This document shows positions 6,044-6,353 of a stretch of 6,353 nucleotides of DNA, piece by piece. The position numbers were made by a program, and so were the translations under genes. Each line of letters starts with the position of its first letter. The stretch's first letter is position 1. The DNA comes from SAR116 cluster bacterium. GTDB lineage: Bacteria > Pseudomonadota > Alphaproteobacteria > Puniceispirillales > Marisalimonadaceae. Location: the NCBI GenBank assembly GCA_002691795.1, contig NZIY01000062.1, forward strand, positions 28,232-34,584. The letters run 5' to 3'. The notes beneath the pieces were generated by a model that searched no databases, had not been told where the DNA came from, and saw only the letters and a list, made by a program, of their open reading frames with translations.

Positions 6044-6353
6044 TTATTGAATTTCTTTCTTAATAAAATCTAAACTTTTAAGTAATTTTTTTACTTCATT
6101 TATTTGCATTTGATAAGTATTATGTGAGGTATAATCTCCTAATTTAGAAACATCTTTTTGGCCTTTTAAAAAATAATTGTCATAATTAAGGTTTCTACTA
6201 TCAGCGTGAATGCTATAATAATTTTCTAAATTACTAGTACGTGCCATTTCTTCTCTAGATACTAAAGTTTCATATAACTTTTCACCATGTCTGGTACCTA
6301 TCACATTAATAGGCAAATCTGAATTAAATAAATCTTTTAGACTTTTGGCCAAA
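6044..6353 (-). CDS. fnlA: UDP-GlcNAc 4,6-dehydratase/5-epimerase, CapE/WbjB/FnlA type, 5' part beyond the window
   Basis: Only the last 102 codons are inside the window. The frame is open to the right edge and the TTG at 6352 is an internal Leu codon, not a start: LAKSLKDLF at the visible beginning matches the helix that precedes the C-terminal domain. Seen: VIGTRHGEKLYETLVSREEM (visible residues 17-36), then NYYSIHADSRNLNYDNYF (44-61) and DYTSHNTYQM (74-83). ADxRxLNYxxYF followed by YxSHNT is characteristic of CapE/WbjB/FnlA and is absent from PseB-type dehydratases. The family removes water from UDP-GlcNAc and inverts C5, giving a 4-keto-6-deoxy-L-sugar that starts UDP-L-FucNAc or UDP-L-QuiNAc synthesis. 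The SDR core and catalytic triad are outside the window. It is followed after one base by the 2-epimerase gene, so the two are surely co-transcribed. Confidence 0.9.
   Translation of the reverse strand, partial: LAKSLKDLFNSDLPINVIGTRHGEKLYETLVSREEMARTSNLENYYSIHADSRNLNYDNYFLKGQKDVSKLGDYTSHNTYQMQINEVKKLLKSLDFIKKEIQ

Noticed and set aside
6350..6352. TTG as a possible start of a small separate gene at the right edge
   Set aside because: The visible protein begins in the middle of a CapE/FnlA family domain and the frame is open to the edge, so it is the tail of a longer gene.
1..6353. Search for insertion sequences, CRISPR repeats, tRNA genes, JUMPstart/ops elements and toxin-antitoxin pairs
   Set aside because: No transposase, direct repeat array, cloverleaf-like GC-rich segment, GGCGGTAG element or small gene pair was seen by eye on either strand.

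Overview
This is an AT-rich window (roughly a quarter G+C by eye; all four complete genes end in TAA) from a surface-polysaccharide (O-antigen or capsule type) biosynthesis locus of a Gram-negative-like bacterium. The proteins are very rich in Lys, Asn, Ile and Phe. That fits low-GC groups such as Pelagibacterales, Campylobacterota or Francisella-like lineages, but nothing here fixes the taxon. No tRNA, rRNA, CRISPR array, transposase or phage gene was seen. Coding density is very high, and the only real gap is 107 bp.

Layout. Right block, minus strand: the C-terminal end of a CapE/WbjB/FnlA-type UDP-GlcNAc 4,6-dehydratase/5-epimerase (6353 to 6044, cut by the right edge), then after 1 bp a WbjD/FnlC-type UDP-sugar 2-epimerase (6042 to 4918). 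Middle, plus strand: one large membrane-bound WbpM/CapD/PglF-type UDP-HexNAc 4,6-dehydratase (3027 to 4907). It converges on the epimerase with a 10 bp gap and diverges from the left block. Left block, minus strand: a GT-B glycosyltransferase (2919 to 1696), a WecA/WbpL-like polyprenyl-phosphate HexNAc-1-phosphate transferase (1706 to 723), and a Gfo/Idh/MocA oxidoreductase (723 to beyond the left edge). These last three overlap by 11 bp and 1 bp, so they look translationally coupled.

How the genes fit together. The FnlA-FnlC pair points to an N-acetylated 6-deoxy-L-sugar nucleotide (UDP-L-FucNAc or UDP-L-QuiNAc). The reductase that normally acts between these two enzymes is not between them here. 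The WbpM-type enzyme would open a second route, to UDP-4-keto-6-deoxy-D-GlcNAc (D-QuiNAc, D-FucNAc or bacillosamine type). The WecA/WbpL-like enzyme would load the first sugar phosphate on the lipid carrier, and the glycosyltransferase would add a later sugar. The oxidoreductase probably tailors one of the sugars. These assignments are by family, and exact sugars cannot be read from the sequence.

I do not see a clearly undescribed system. The points most worth a second look are the inverted dehydratase gene between two minus-strand blocks, the fnlA-fnlC junction without the intermediate reductase, and the diverged active-site motifs of the phosphotransferase. [Form note: the answer as given had no feature confidence values; those below were filled in at reformatting from the evidence wording because the schema requires them.]
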